From: Hyaloperonospora brassicae
Lineage: Eukaryota; Oomycota; Peronosporomycetes; Peronosporales; Peronosporaceae
Reading direction: 5' to 3'
Assembly: GCA_947650285.1 (NCBI GenBank)
Contig: CANTFL010001312.1
Location: forward strand, 372,001 to 436,000
DNA length: 64,000 nt
This document shows, in pieces, positions 1-13,586 of this stretch. The notes under the pieces were generated by a model, which was given only the letters and a program-made list of their open reading frames with translations, made no database searches and was not told the DNA's origin. Position 1 is the first letter of the stretch; every line of letters begins with the position of its first letter. Both the position numbers and the translations under genes were made by a program.

Positions 1-3000
1 ATAAGCGCGTGTTACTTGCAAAGCGGCTGTGCATGCACTGCATTGAGAACACCAGGATCAGACTGTTTGCATTATGCGCGCGGCTCGGAACTCGCACTCG
101 TTCCCTCTCTCTTGCATGATGGACTTGTTTACAAACATCGTGTATAGACGCCTGCGGCCGCGAACGAAGGTGAAAGAACACACCATTTAATATGGCGAGC
201 GTGTTGAATAGAGCGGGCCCGTGCACGTCACAGCTGTCGTTACTACCAGACTCAATTCGAAATAGAGCGAGTCGAGCTTTGCACAGTAATCGTCCCTGAG
301 CCGATACCGGAGCCGCATTGCTTCGAAGACATCGGAAGCAATGGCACCTAGCGTCGACACGTCGACGACAACTTGTCTGGCGACGATCACAAGGAACACG
401 CCGAAATAGTTTGCACCACGCGCCAAATAAAGTCGGCCCTAGCAGCTACGATGCCCCAAGCATTTCGAGGCCAGACGCTTGTCGTCCTGCGCCTGCGACG
501 CTTCTGCTGGACGTGGCCGCGCCTTTCCTGACTGCCCGGTACGAATGCAGGCAGTCGTCGGTGGTGCTATCGCAGAGCAGATCAGATGGGATCCTGAATC
601 CTAGCTGCGATAAGCGGCAGCATGTGTATCCAGTCTGTTGATTCCAATGGTATCATCAATTGTGTTAGTACTTTCTAGCCTTTACCACCCTAAGTACAAA
701 GGTGCCAATTCGTCCGCTCGCCGTCGTCAGTCGTCGTCGTCACCCTCTCCGTCCGCTCCCTTGTACCATCATCGTCGTCTCTTTTCATTCATAGACCTAC
801 GCGAGCATGACGCTTGCTGCGACGCTAGATAGCGTCTGCGCCCTACGACGTGGTAGCAACTATCTGGGACACCTGATCAATGCAGCTGCCAGACATAGGG
901 CTCTGTGCGTTTCCTAATGGGACTGGACAGGCGTGTGTCATGTGTGAATCAAAGCGATTACGGCCACGGACGAATGACCGTAAGCTTCGTCTGCCAATCC
1001 TCATTTCTCCCTGTCCACAATTCGCTGGTTTACAACGACGACAAACAAAGCGTTAACCAGTTTCCTCTGCGATAAACACTCTCAACGCACAATTGAGCGC
1101 CTGAGTAGACATGACGAGCTTCCAGGACAAACGTTAAGTGACAAATGTACCACCTACGCGCGTGTCCCTTGTCGACACTTCAAGGCAGCTGCGTCGACAA
1201 CAACAGACAAATCTCAGGGTTGCATGCGTTGGATCACGTTCAACCACCGGGTCGTTCGACGCATGCACTTTCCAGATGACTCAAGTACGCCACCGACACC
1301 TTGGAGCGCGTTAGGAGTCGTTAGCTCAGCAGTCTGAGCTCCCAAATCTCAGCAAGCAGAGGTTCACGGTTCGTAAATCAGGCGTTTAGCCTTTCTTTCT
1401 GTGACAGAACAGTATCAATTAAGTGGTCCATACTCGCAACGGTCTGTCGCCGTTCTCGAGAAATCGATTGCGTGCGATGCGACGTGGGACGTGGGTGAGC
1501 TTCTAGTCGCAGAGCGTCGATCGAGCAGCTGCGATCCCAATCAACCAAGTACGCAGGGAGGGTCAACTTCGAAGTCTAGCGTGTGCTGGTAGCTATAGCG
1601 AGTAAGTGTGGCAACGCCGCGGTGTGTGCTTCGCATTCACCTGATCGCCGTGATGAAAGACTGTATGGACACCCACATCAGCGTTAGGAAAACCCACCCC
1701 GTCAGGGACCTTGGCTGCCTGATGGAGTTGTTGTCGAGCATGTGTCATATCGACGTGACTTTTGTGATGGTGCGGTCACCGAGGACATCTTGCGGGTCGT
1801 GAAGCCCGCTCTTGATACGTCAAATGCCTGACGAAGACTTAGCGAATGTGCGTAGCCGCATTCCTAGCTCGCCTCGAGGCATGCGGGCACACTACACATT
1901 GCGTCATGTGCGAATGTGCAGATACGTACCGGCATTTTTATACCTCGATGTACGTGGTTCGACTAACATTACCGTAGATGCCACGATCGTGTCAGCACCT
2001 CAACCTTTCCTCGCAAGTAGTCACTCCCATGTACTCACTTGTCTTTCGTGATTCGACTAACGTTACCGTAGATGCCACGATCGTGCCAGCACCTCGACTT
2101 TTTTCGCAAGTAGCAACTCCCATTTACTAACTTTCCATCAAACGTTGATTGAGTTTGCTTCGTCTCACACCTCGGTAAGCACCTTGACCAAGGACCGCGC
2201 GCTTGATGTATGAGACGTAGTCGTTCGCACAGGGCCTGCAGGAGCTCGTCGAGATGACTGCGGAGAACAGACGTGACCGCATCACGCCGATGCAGCACGT
2301 CTTCAGTGCGAGTCGGTACATAGAGTTTCAGTCGTTCTAGGCGTCAGAGGTCTCGTTACGCAGATCTTCTTTTAACTATCATCGCATTGGTATGACTTCA
2401 TGCAGAAGTCTTTGTCCGTAAACATTCTCGCAGAAGTGCCAGTTGTTTCCCACCGATGCCCAGACGTCGGATACAGATGTACGCCATCAGTAGCTCGTTC
2501 TCTGCACATGTGACGCATGTCTATGTCGCACGTGCCCTTCGACAATCGTGCAGTCTGAGCCGAGGAATGCGATGGTATTCGTGCGAGGCCAGGCGACACG
2601 TGTCTCTCGCGGTAAAGTGCTTGAGACAGAAGGCACCAGTCGAGGCTCTGGTTGATGGACGGACGCGCAGGGTGACCTTTTTTGCAAACGTGCTGCCCGC
2701 AAAGGTACGAGGTGCCTACGACTTTCCGGGTCGACCTTTCGTGCCTGTGTATCCAAAAGACAGATGGTCTGCTCTTGCGCCAACAAGGAAAATCTCGTGG
2801 GAAAAGAAGGACACTCTGTTCTCGATTCTTTGCCTCATCTGTTAGTAGACGCGAGGGGAACGACGACGTACCGCCTATTCTGTGTCCAATGCTCTTGGAG
2901 CAGCTGACGCTATCATCTCGCGGTCCAAGCATTTGCAAACCCGCGGTGACAGCCAAACACGCCCGATCTACTACCTTCATCGGCTTTTTGCGGTCTCTTG

Positions 3001-4950
3001 GTACTCTTTTCTATCCACCTTCTTGTCATGCTAGGGACGTGCACACTGACAAGCTGCAAATGTGTAACATTTAGATGGCGTCGCCAATATCTCGCCCGCG
3101 TGAGCTTTCCACGAGTCACTGCGATGACAGTTTCAGTTTGCCTGGTTGCAATCCCACGAATCGCTCGTGGTGATGTTCTGGATGGAACTTTCAAAGCAAA
3201 GTAGGCATGTCCGCCCTTGACGTAAATGGGTCGTTGTTATCTCGCAGCGCAGCTTGTCTAGTTGACCTCATCCATTGCGCGCGAGGCTACTAGCCACCCA
3301 CGTACAGTGCGTTTCCACTTTTGTATCCTTGATGGCACTGCAAGATCAACTTGCAGCGACAACATCTGCAGTGCCATGTACGCAAAGGGATCACGAGTCC
3401 TGGTTAACACGCGACAGTCGCGGTAAAAAAAATGTCATGTTGCCGCGCCTTGCACCGTGCACAAATGCCCCGCAATGTGTTGTGTTTGCTTCTAAATCGT
3501 CAAAAGTCTATATATTTCAAAAAGATGGAGCGACCTAAGCGTCAGCAGCATATATTGTATAGTATTCAGATGAGAAGGACCATGTACATCGTTAATGACA
3601 GGTGGGGTTTTCGCGCAGAATACTGCGGTACACGATGCACAGCGATGTCAGATCGCGTTTGCCATCTTGAGAAACGTGCAGTTTATAGTCGACCAACATT
3701 TTGCCTAGGCGACCTTCGGCTCACAATTAGGTCAAGACTAGCTTAAAATTCTACTAAGCACATATTCAGCGTTAGAGCACATTCATGGTAGCCCACACTT
3801 CCACGAACCGTACTCGACCGAATTCCGGTGGTGCACGATCTGCGATCTGGACAAGATCTGGCGTGTATCACATCAAGTGACGGTACGATTATAACGGTAG
3901 GAAGGACACCTGGAAGGCGATTATGCTTACAATTAAATATGATCGTTGCTTTGACTTTTATTTGCTTTTGGAAGACCCTAACGACTTCTTTTTCGGGCAG
4001 TAAATATGGCTCTCGAAGTAGAAGAAAGTCGTCCTCGTCAGCACAGAATATTATTCTTTGAATGATAGGCCGATATCGCGAAATCTCTTAGCCTCCCCCG
4101 GACACGGTCAAGCGAAGCAAGCAACGCAATCACTGACAGCAAGACAACTCAAGTCACCTGTCAAAAGATTAACCAAGCGGGATCAAGTATCTACGCTTTG
4201 GACACAGTGCTATCTCAAGGTGCGTGTGACAGAATGGTCAAACAAACTTGGGGAGTAGGGCGCAACCCCTGCGAGAAACTGCGAATGGGAATTAATTTTC
4301 GAAGTACGATTGGGTTACGAATAGACTGCAAATAATGGGACGGGAGATTACGTGGGAGAAATGATATGGTACAAAGGGTGCATCACTCCATAGTAGATGA
4401 TATAAAATGGTTCCAATTACAGCACGCCACCAATTACTATGTATCTGATTATCCGATTGTGGTCATCGATCTGAATAAATGAAGCCTATCGACCTGACAC
4501 CTTCAGCCGTATTTATCATCTTTAGCAGTACAAAACATGCATTGATGCATAGTACGATGCGAAAAATGCAGCAATAACGCGATCATTACGATCTCAGACT
4601 TCGATCGGCGGTATGTGGTCGGGGTCAAGTAGCGACCCATGATGTAAGTCTGGTCTACGGTGCGAATGTGGACGCGCTAAAAACCAAAACCCGACGAAAT
4701 CATACAACGGACTCTCAGTATCGTTTTGTAGAGGATGAATAATCGTATAACGGGGGCAATTTATCGCGTATGTGGATCTTGTCTTGACTGACTGATCGAC
4801 GCACGATCAATTTTGCGAATGTGTGAACTGAACTCAATATCATTCACATAGGTGATTAGAAAACCACTTAGTTGTGTTAACTATCCACTTGGTGTAAACC
4901 ACTCAATTTTGTCGGAATCATGTCGGAATCATGTTGATGTGTCCGCATAA
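1..4950. other. No recognisable gene
   Basis: I read both strands and found no protein family, repeat element or RNA gene that I could support, apart from the 94-bp duplication at about 2 kb. The longest open frames (129-202 aa, 2.37-3.07 kb) overlap each other on both strands and resemble nothing I know. The stretch probably consists of very old, unrecognisable transposon sequence, given what follows it, but that is inference. Confidence 0.5.
1956..2135. repeat. 94-bp tandem duplication, two copies
   Basis: Two adjacent copies with a 94-bp period begin at about 1,956 and 2,050. Both contain TCGACTAAC, then TTACCGTAGATGCCACGATC, then CAGCACCTC, and later CGCAAGTAG and ACTCCCAT. The copies differ by scattered substitutions and a shortened end in the second, so the duplication is not recent. 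No function can be read from it. Confidence 0.85.
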
Positions 4951-5389
4951 TCGGCGCGCATTATGTATTCTAATGAAACCAATTATGACTGCCACCGCGC
5001 CCGGCTGAGGTCACACCAAACTCCGATCCCTATAGAGATCGATCACTATGCACTCCGATCACGATGAACTGCGTCCTGAACAAGAATTGACGCGGACCTT
5101 ATCGTGCGAAGAATCGAAAAGATATGTATATTTTGCGGGCTACATCGCTTACACATTTTTTTGTTATGTGGGTACAGCCTGTACATTAATTGCTCCTAAC
5201 GAAATGACGCTGCCCACTTCGGGACGGGCCTACATATCCCCTCCCGATCTTGTTTATCGTCCCACGGGACGGGCGGTGCTCATCGGCTGCTCTGGTTGCC
5301 TGCCAGACCGGATAGCCCAACTATTAGTTGTTGGGAGGTTTATGCCTCTTTGATATGCCTTACTAGAATGGTACCGGGGTTCCCGGGGT

Positions 5390-5600
5390 GATACCAGTCC
5401 ATCTAGTGGGTCGCACGCATTTTTTTAGGACCTTGGATTGGTCGGACAGGAATCGAATCCGCGCCACTTACTTGTCACGAGAGGTGCTTATCCGGGGCGC
5501 CAGGGGAATCCCCGAACATTGCATGGACAATGACTCACAAAAGATATCAACTGGCGCGATTATAAACCGAAAGGATAAAGAAGTATACTCGTAGTTTACG
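5390..5600 (+). pseudogene. Possible LINE endonuclease C-terminal fragment
   Basis: A 68-codon plus-strand frame reads HFFRTLDWSDRNRIRATYLS and, 20 residues later, HCMDNDSQ. The spacing resembles the end of the AP-type endonuclease of LINE elements, where an S-R-I/L-D motif is followed by a catalytic S-D-H; here the aspartates and the histidine are changed. The fragment lies about 4 kb upstream of a clear LINE reverse transcriptase, so it could belong to a second decayed copy. Similarity is weak and the call is tentative. Confidence 0.22.
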
Positions 5601-8600
5601 TTTTTGTATCGCTCAACGTTGCACAGAGATTAATGTAATTCGAGGATATTCGTAAAAGACATCCCAAGGAAAAGATGCATCACCCTATAAACGTTGTGAT
5701 GTTCGAAGACACGTTCAATTTAGTTTTTCTTGGATGACCCGAAGAGAATCACAAAAAATATCGAAACTAACTTCAACTTTATACTGACGCAGTAAGAGTA
5801 AGTGAGGTAAGACTACGGATCTGTTCATGTGGCTAAAAGCTTGAGTAAATTATAAATGTGCATTCAGAGCAAGACCTTCTCCAAGAAATTCGCGGTGGCT
5901 CATTATGAGCGCCAGTGAATATTAGCACTCGCATGAATGTGCCCATGAGACTACCAGAACGACCATGTACTCGAAAGCGACCGGTACAGACTCAAACCAG
6001 TTTTAATATAGATGCACCTCGAAAAAATATATACCCAATAAAATCGCGTATAGCAGGCTAATTTGAGTTTTCATACACGCGATTATAGTACATTCTGATT
6101 TGCGATAGTAAGGGCACCGATGGTGAGTTTGTATCAAGTCGAAACATTTTCGATCGTAACTTTGCAGCACAGCCCTTCGGCTATATTTGTAGCGTCGTAA
6201 GTTCCAATGAACATGGGCAAATAAGCTCACTTTTCATCTAGCGGCGTGTTTAGATCTGCCTTGACAGCCCCCGCTGCCGGATTGAGATGTATCTACGTAC
6301 ACGCCGTTCACCGAACGTTAGGCAAAGTTCAGGCACCCCTCCACCGTTTGTCCGCGAAAATGCGCAGTCCAGCTGACCTTGAACTGGGGTAGTCGCCGGA
6401 GCTTGGCAGCAAACTGCCGGATACGGGAGATCATAGACCTCAGAAACCACTTGCGAGAAGCTTTGTCCCCACTAAGATCACCCATAGCCTCTTTCTAAGA
6501 CTGCGAAAGAGAAGCTGTCGCCTGTGGATGTCACAGGGACCGAAACTTCGGGGCCTGCCGGTCATCGCAGAGGAGGTACCAGATCTCTTTAAGGTCGCCC
6601 CTCCCCATGAAAAGACCACGCTTCTCATTGACCGGACTCCGTCGCGCCGGCACCGCCAGCCAGCGTGCGAGGTGCGGCCGATGTAAATGCGTATGGATCT
6701 CGTTGTAGCTCAACGTGCAACCCCACTAGGTCTTCATCGGACCGCTTGTACGATGAAAGATGAATTATTTGCTATCACTCATGCAATGGTGCCTACGGAT
6801 GAAGACCTCTTTCCGCCGAAAGAACGCTACTCGAAGGTTCGGAGCGAAGAAACAGATTTTTTGGCGATTTCTTTAAGAAGGCGTGTATGGGGATTGTTGG
6901 TTCAGTTTTCCAATCGGTGCCGTCATTTGACGCTGAAAAAACAAGCTCTGTACAGCACAAGCTGGCCATTTGCGCACATCGTGCAAAACATGCTCAGCAA
7001 GGTAAAATGGGCTTGATTTAAACCTCCGAAAGTCTGTTCATCGACTGTCTAGACTGAGAAGACTGGCGTCGGGGACGCAACGACCATTATCATGGGTCAT
7101 CGGTTACTTGCTAGGAGTTCATGCTTAAACCAGTAGTGCACAGCAAGCCCGATATTGCGACGATGAGGGACGTCTGCCAGCCACCGGTGCTGACAAGGAG
7201 TGGGATTAGGCTTCGTTAAGGCACGAAGTGCGAGGTGCTATTCTTGAGTGGAATAATGAAGGGCAGCATTGTACGCCGCCATCTTCCAGAATTATCTAAA
7301 GAGTGTGATTGATTCCAAGGGGAGGGATCGTATATCCAGGACAATTTAAGCTCAGGTAGAAGGAGAGTCGATTTCGCAACTGCGCAGTTGCACGTACTTA
7401 CGCGTATACCGCCAAAGTGCCAGCGCAATCAAGGAGGGCATACAACTGTCTGCAGAGCGGTCGGGCGTCAACCAAGACGAGCTACGAAGCTTACTTGTGT
7501 GTTCCAAACGATCGCCTACGACGTCGATCAAGTCCAGATCCTCTTCTTTACTTCAAATGCAAACGGCGCGTCGTATGCAAGACGATCGTACATTTTAAAG
7601 GCACAAATGAATGCATTTCGAACGCTCATCCACCAGAAAGAGGGTCTGTTTGGTCACGGCAGCTTGGCAAGGATAAAGTCCGACCAGGTGTGCACCGCCA
7701 GTTTGAGGTAGAATGAAACAATGTAGCCCGTTTCGGGTACGTTGGTCGGCCCAATTCTTAATTCCATGTTCACATTGCCTCTACATTCGAGTTAAAAGAT
7801 GTGAATACCTGCACGCATCGGACGTCGACTATGAGGAAACTTACCGTCAAAATGGCTGGATGCTCGTATTTTTTGCGTGTCATTATCCGGTTGATGTGGT
7901 ACGGCAAAAGCATTGTATTGAAACATCCAGACGTTGAGAATCGTGTGCAGTGTTTAAGCTGAAGATATGTCGGACATCCAATACTGCAGTGTCTATGCGC
8001 AGAGAAACAACTTCTTAGTCCGGTAATAGGGTCCCAACTGAATAGGAGGTTTCCGGGCTTGACGATTTGGACGTTACATCTGATATTTTGGGAGAAATCA
8101 AACAAATGGCGGCGCTCAGGATACAGTTGAAAGCCGAACGAGACGAGAAGGTGTACGCGACGTTAACTTCTCCCGCTCCGACTTTAGATGGAGACTTCGT
8201 CGAGACAGCCCTAACAACTCCAGTCCCAGCTGACTCGCCTTCGTAGGTATACAATTCAGTTACGCAATGGGCAACAGTATAAATAAGTCGAGGCCGTAAC
8301 ATTCTGCGTCAAACCGAGCAACGAGAACCGAGCTCGTTACCGTCGTATCGAATTGACGTTATCGCTGAGTAGGCTGATGATAAGACGGAGAGATAGTCTT
8401 CAGAGCAGGCCCCTCCTCTTCTCAGTAGGAACATTGATATTACATCGAGTGAAGAAAAGGGGCCTTCGATCCAGCCTTCGATTTCGGACAAAGCGAAGGC
8501 GAAGTTGCGCATTTCAAGTGCAAAAATAACGAAATTGCAGCCCTTCCCGCAATTGGTTACACATAAGAAACGCGAAAGGGCTGCGTTGCGGGATGTGGGA

Positions 8601-9700
8601 CGGGATGCCACGTTAGGACGTGCCCTCCGCTTTCCAAAGCTGAGTTACCTCCAGGGCTCGCGCCAGATCTGAGAGCGGTCGAAGCGGCTCTCGGGATTGG
8701 TCCAGTCACTTTACCGTCGTCGATAATGTTTTGGCAAATGCCGCTGCACAGGCTTGCTACAACTACGACCTGGCGACTCACGATTCCATGTTCAATCAAT
8801 TAAACGGGTAATTCAATGGTCGGCTTAGCTACATATGGGGCAACACTTTGATTGAACCGTCCGGACAACTACGCACGTCAAGGTTCAACGCGAGTGGCTA
8901 GGGATGGATGCAATCAAATCAACTAAACAATGAAAATGGTTGTTGAAAGATTATGAGACATATTCCTCGACTTGTCGAGCCATCAGGCCTCACTATAGTT
9001 GGGGATGCTGTGAAATTATATCCATAGCAGCGAATTTTCTCCATCAGCACATATTTTTGTGTGCTGACGTACGATAAAGACGGTCAATGAACATAGGAAT
9101 GCTCTCAGAATTGCCCCAGTATTCTAATCCGAGGATCCACCATTTATGACACAAGACAACAGAATAGTATGATGTCTGAATAATGTATCAAAGTTATCAG
9201 ATTGGCTAAATTCCTAGGCAAGCTGCCGCCACTCTTCGTTTAGTTCTAGGGGAGAGTTACTCGGTACATGTGCATACAAGGTGTTATCTAGATACAAACT
9301 TATCCGAGCGCTTCGGCGATGATCCTGAATTCCAGCCAAGAGGGTCCGTGGGGCAGTCTTCATCTAGAGGGGATCTAATAACTCGTTTCGTACCAGCATA
9401 ATTATAAGAGGTGCATCTCGTCGGTGCTCCGAAACCCGAACAACGCTGTCGCCTTCAATTATTCACAACTCGCGCTGGCCTAAACTTCCATGATATTGGC
9501 CGCTCCCTCCGGTGACCCAAAACGGGCGCACTTGACCACCCGGCGGAAGGTGATCATATTCGACAAATTATGCGGACCATTGGTGGTCAGCGCGACTCCA
9601 ACCAAGATGTTTCCAGCTAGAAACGGAGGCCTTGATAGTGTCTGATGTGCAAAAGAGCTCTCAATACTCATGGAAAGATCAATGGAAATAACAAGTAACT
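5600..9700. other. Unresolved decayed sequence
   Basis: No protein motif, LTR edge or tandem repeat that I can support. By position it could hold the decayed first ORF (nucleic-acid-binding protein) of the LINE whose reverse transcriptase follows, but I could not match any part of it to that family. Confidence 0.4.
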
Positions 9701-9759
9701 ACCTGGACTGCTAAGGCCACGTCAGGCTTTCCTTCAGATATCAGCAGTGTTGACGCTTG

Positions 9760-10620
9760 AGTGCGAACGGCGCTACGGAAGCCGGTGAATCTTTTTCGTG
9801 AGGTACAGATCTTTCCGTTACCGGAATCAGTACTGATGGCGACTTGTAATCGTGTGATGGTAATGGTCAAGGCAGGGTGGAGACGGAATCTCATTTACGC
9901 ACGTTTAGCTACATGCCGAGAGCGAGAGGCGGACATACCGACTCTGAAATGGATGGGTGAATGGAAGGATAAATTTTATCGTCCGGCTCCCCTGAACTTG
10001 CCTCCCCTGAACGACAGTAGGAAAGACTGGGTTCAGCTTCGTACAAGTGTTTACGGGAGCGATTGTGTGACGTGTGTAACAATGTCCGCTTTGCCGCTCA
10101 CATTACATGTGCCCATCTCTACGTAACAAAGATTTGGGTGTTGCTAGGGCAGAAGGGTTGTGTCGATCAGAGTCCGATTGACCGTTTGACTCATCACTCA
10201 ACGTCAATCAAACAGATACCTGAGTATCGACAGGCGTTTGCATCCCCACCGAACGCGGTTGACTGGATTACAATCGCGCAATTTTTTGCGGAGGAATTCG
10301 CGTGTTTGCGGGGCGGGGGACCTTTCTTCATCGTTACTAAGGACCACCGGAGCCTTCGACCTGTAGCATTGCGACAGAGAAAGTCCAGGGGACCCGCGGA
10401 CGCATGCGGTCGCTATCATTTTTTTAGGCAGTCCGACCGAAGTGATCCCAACCTACTTCTTTGGGGAACAATTGACAGTAACAGCCGCATTGAAACTCAA
10501 AATGCCCAAGGTTTTGATGCCAACACTCGGTTTGAATGGGTCACGGCAAGTCGGCGGACGCCTATGCAAACCCGACCGTTAATATGGCAAGTACAAGAAA
10601 CACATGTCCGTAGCTAAGGG
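9760..10620 (+). pseudogene. Possible LINE endonuclease remnant
   Basis: At 9,880-9,950 a plus-strand frame reads RRNLIYARLATCREREADIP, resembling the N-I-Y-A-x-x-x-x-R-E-R-x-x-F-F block of AP-type LINE endonucleases. At about 10,415 a frame reads YHFFRQSDRSDP, resembling the segment before the S-R-I-D motif. Catalytic residues are not preserved. The position, 1-2 kb upstream of the reverse transcriptase on the same strand, is right for an endonuclease, and that carries most of the weight. Confidence 0.35.
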
Positions 10621-11059
10621 GAATCGAATCGCTCAACGGCTGATGGACTAGATTATAGGGGAATTCGCACTGTACGAACGGGTCGCCTCTATCGTTCAAA
10701 GTATAGGGCATAGCGCGTCTGCCAAGGTGGTGATACCATTATTTTCGACATTACCGGACTCATCTCAACCGTGGCAACGTGAAAGATGGACAAACAGGGT
10801 TTTAGCAGTCACTATTGGCAAAAATTGTCCGAGAAATGTTCTCACCTCTATCACGCGGACCGAGAGGTTTTATATCCGAACTGCAGCGGAGGCCGTGGCA
10901 CCAACACGAACCTAATATCGATGACAAATGAAAACACGTGCAAAAAAGCCCAGCCCAGGATAGCTTGGGGAGAAAAATCGGGCAGACCGGAGCGAAGCAC
11001 TGCAAGGGATACTACAGAGCCTTCAGGTCGAGGATGCGTGCACTTTATGCAACAGTGTG

Positions 11060-12500
11060 ACGACTTAGTTGGATACCACCAATCCAGCAGAATTTTTCTT
11101 TGTACCAGAGACCCGACTCGGCCAGTCAGATTGACAGCTTTTACGTGCCTCGGTCCTAGGCTCTCGTTGTGCAATGTAATCGGTAAAAGAACCAACAGTG
11201 CTGTTTGATCATCAGCGCAAACAATTACACTTACAAAATAACTTTTTGCGTCGCAGTACATCACAGAGACGTCGAGAGGTGGTTTATCCAATACCGTCGG
11301 CACATCCCCTACGAGTTGTTTAATATTTGCTCGATGCACTCACCGCTGAGGGAGTAGGCAAGGCCGACACGGCTTCTACTGGGATTAACACAGCAGAGAA
11401 GTGTATACGCTGTATCCGAAGAGTGCGTAAGCGCTAGCGCCCCACTGGAAGTTAGCTGTTCCAAGGTAGCAAGCCGCCTAAATCCTTCTTAGAAGGGCTC
11501 ATCATACCGCTTTGTAAGAAGGGAGACTCTGACGATACGATAGAATACAGATCGATCACCCTTTTATAAACAGCTTGCAATTTTTGCGTAAGTATTGGTA
11601 TTGCGAGTACAAGGATCGGTAACGACAATAATTGGTGCATCACATTAGGGTTTTGTTCATGGACGGCAGCTGATCAAATAATTATAGGGATGATGGCGGT
11701 CTTTAAATACGGTGTCATCTGAGCCGGCGGTTGCGAATATGCACAGTGGAGCTATTCCATTTCTCGACTTCGAGAGGTTAATTTTACGTTTGTCCGGAAT
11801 TTTGAATTTATAGCGCTACAACGGTTTTATTTCTCAGATGAGCTTGTTGACATGATATCTAAAACACACGATGGTACAACAGCCCATTTTGTCGTCTATG
11901 GCGAGAGGTCGGAGACGCGCAAAGTCTTATCAGGAACTCGGCAAGGTTTCCGCTGGGTCCGTTGCTTTTTATAATAGCGTTGGGAGTGATATCGTTGGCG
12001 ATTAGTGGCCATTTGCAGGTATTAGGTCTTAGTGCCCCGAGGTGAGGGTCAAGTCACAATTTGTTAGCATTTGTCGACGACTCGACCGTTTTTCTGTAGG
12101 AGGCGCGACCTTTGCCGTACGATTTGGACATTGTGCATCGATTTGGTCAAGTATCTGCCCTAAAGATAATAAAGCTGTTCACAAAGATAAATTTTTGGCA
12201 TGACGATGCTGAGGCACGGCGACACGTCGAGATACATCGTTTACGCGGTGGGACCGATAAGTCTCATAGCTGTAAACTAGGAAGCACGAATTCGTGGAGT
12301 TCAGCGGCAATTGGCGACGCCAACTCAGTTGGCGACCACCGTAAAGTATCGCGTCTTGATTGAAAGTGTCTTTATGCTACCGGTGGTGTTGTATACTGCG
12401 GCGGTATTCGACCTTTCGGTATGGACGAAACAGCACCTCCGTAACCATAATAAAGTTTGTGGAATCACTCTACCGGCACCGACAATTCTCGCCGCAAGGT
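11060..12500 (+). pseudogene. LINE reverse transcriptase, frameshifted
   Basis: The reverse transcriptase copies element RNA at a nicked target. Recognisable blocks on the plus strand are LVGYHQS at about 11,068; ISRLRE/LDFE at 11,763 with a frameshift inside; ALQRFYFSDELVDMISKTHD at about 11,816; GERSETRKVLSGTRQG ending at 11,947; and the catalytic AFVDD at 12,067-12,081 followed by STVFL. Further on, VLDIV-like and MLPVVLYTAAVFDLSVW segments match the thumb and downstream region of LINE polymerases. At least five frame changes and several stops separate the blocks. The catalytic FVDD is still readable although the protein cannot be made. Confidence 0.8.
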
Positions 12501-13586
12501 GAAACCGTTGTCATTGCACACATCCAGGCTAGATGGTGGTGATATGATGGGATCTACATTTCTCGCATGTAAAATTCAGCGGGTTTAACACGCCGTGATG
12601 TGAATCACTCAGCGTCACCTCTAATTTCTGGCCTAACAGGCGTGGTCGTTTTGAGGTACGCGACCAGCAGCGACTGCAATCATTTCGACTCTCGTCGTTC
12701 AGGTGCAGCAGTCTTCCAATAATCGCCTCGAGTTCAATAACCCTCTTCTGGGTCTCATCACTATCTAGCTTGATACCTTTGGGATTAAGACAACCGGCAT
12801 CACAGATACTCTGCAGAGATCACTTGCCAGTCCTCTGCTGCCCTCGGTTGATCAAAACTACATGAATGGACGCCTACTTTCGCTAAGCCGATTGCTCGGT
12901 ACTCTCCCATATGGAAACCGGAAGAGGCAGCTTTCTGGTCGACGAATTCGTGGGCGGACAACCCCTGAATTTTGGACCTTCAGAGGAGGCCTTTGAACCC
13001 ACGTAATTTATTGAACTGAGCCTCTATGCACTACTGGAAATCCGGTCCCGGCGCATTAGGATACATGCTAACTCACTGATTCTCTTCGCAGTCAATGCGA
13101 CAGCACACCAATAGGCGAAGATCCGGCGTTGGGGACTGGCAGTCCTCTTGAGTGCACCAGATGTTGCCATTGGCGCGCACTTCACGTTAAACGGCATATC
13201 AACAAGGAAATCTTCCGTTCCCGTCTCATGTATACGCCTGGTATCAAGCATCAGTAAGCCACGTTAAATCAGTAATACGCGACCTGGCTTGCAAAAAGTT
13301 GATCTTTATCCTTACTTAGCAAGCAAACGATGGCATACATTGGATAGTGGATGCAGATACCATTTTAAATCAGCGGACGGCGGCCGACTGTAAACTGCTT
13401 CGAGAACGATAGCTCGCGCATGATGTATTAATTTACGGCACATCTACGACGGTATGGTATGCCTTGGAAAGTGCCTGACACCATCGCGGATCAACATGCT
13501 ATTCTGTTATTAGCAAAACGGTTGCTGGCAACAAATGGCGGAAGTGCGCTAACTCCGCTGATGGCGAAGCGTCAAGTAGTAGCGCT

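Noticed and set aside
1312..1385. tRNA-like sequence (TTAGCTCAGCAGTCTGAGC ... GGTTCGTAAATC)
   Set aside because: The D-arm pairs and the B-box is suggestive, but the acceptor, anticodon and T stems do not pair. At best a very decayed tRNA-derived sequence.
2372..2980. 202-codon minus-strand open frame
   Set aside because: It overlaps equally long frames on the other strand (2,456-2,845, 2,682-3,074), shows no known motif, and begins without an ATG that I can support. Chance openness in a stop-poor region is more likely than a gene.
5440..5530. Minus-strand GGATTCGATTCC, resembling a tRNA T-arm
   Set aside because: The T stem needs wobble and a mismatch, no acceptor or anticodon stem can be formed, and the plus strand reads better as a LINE fragment.
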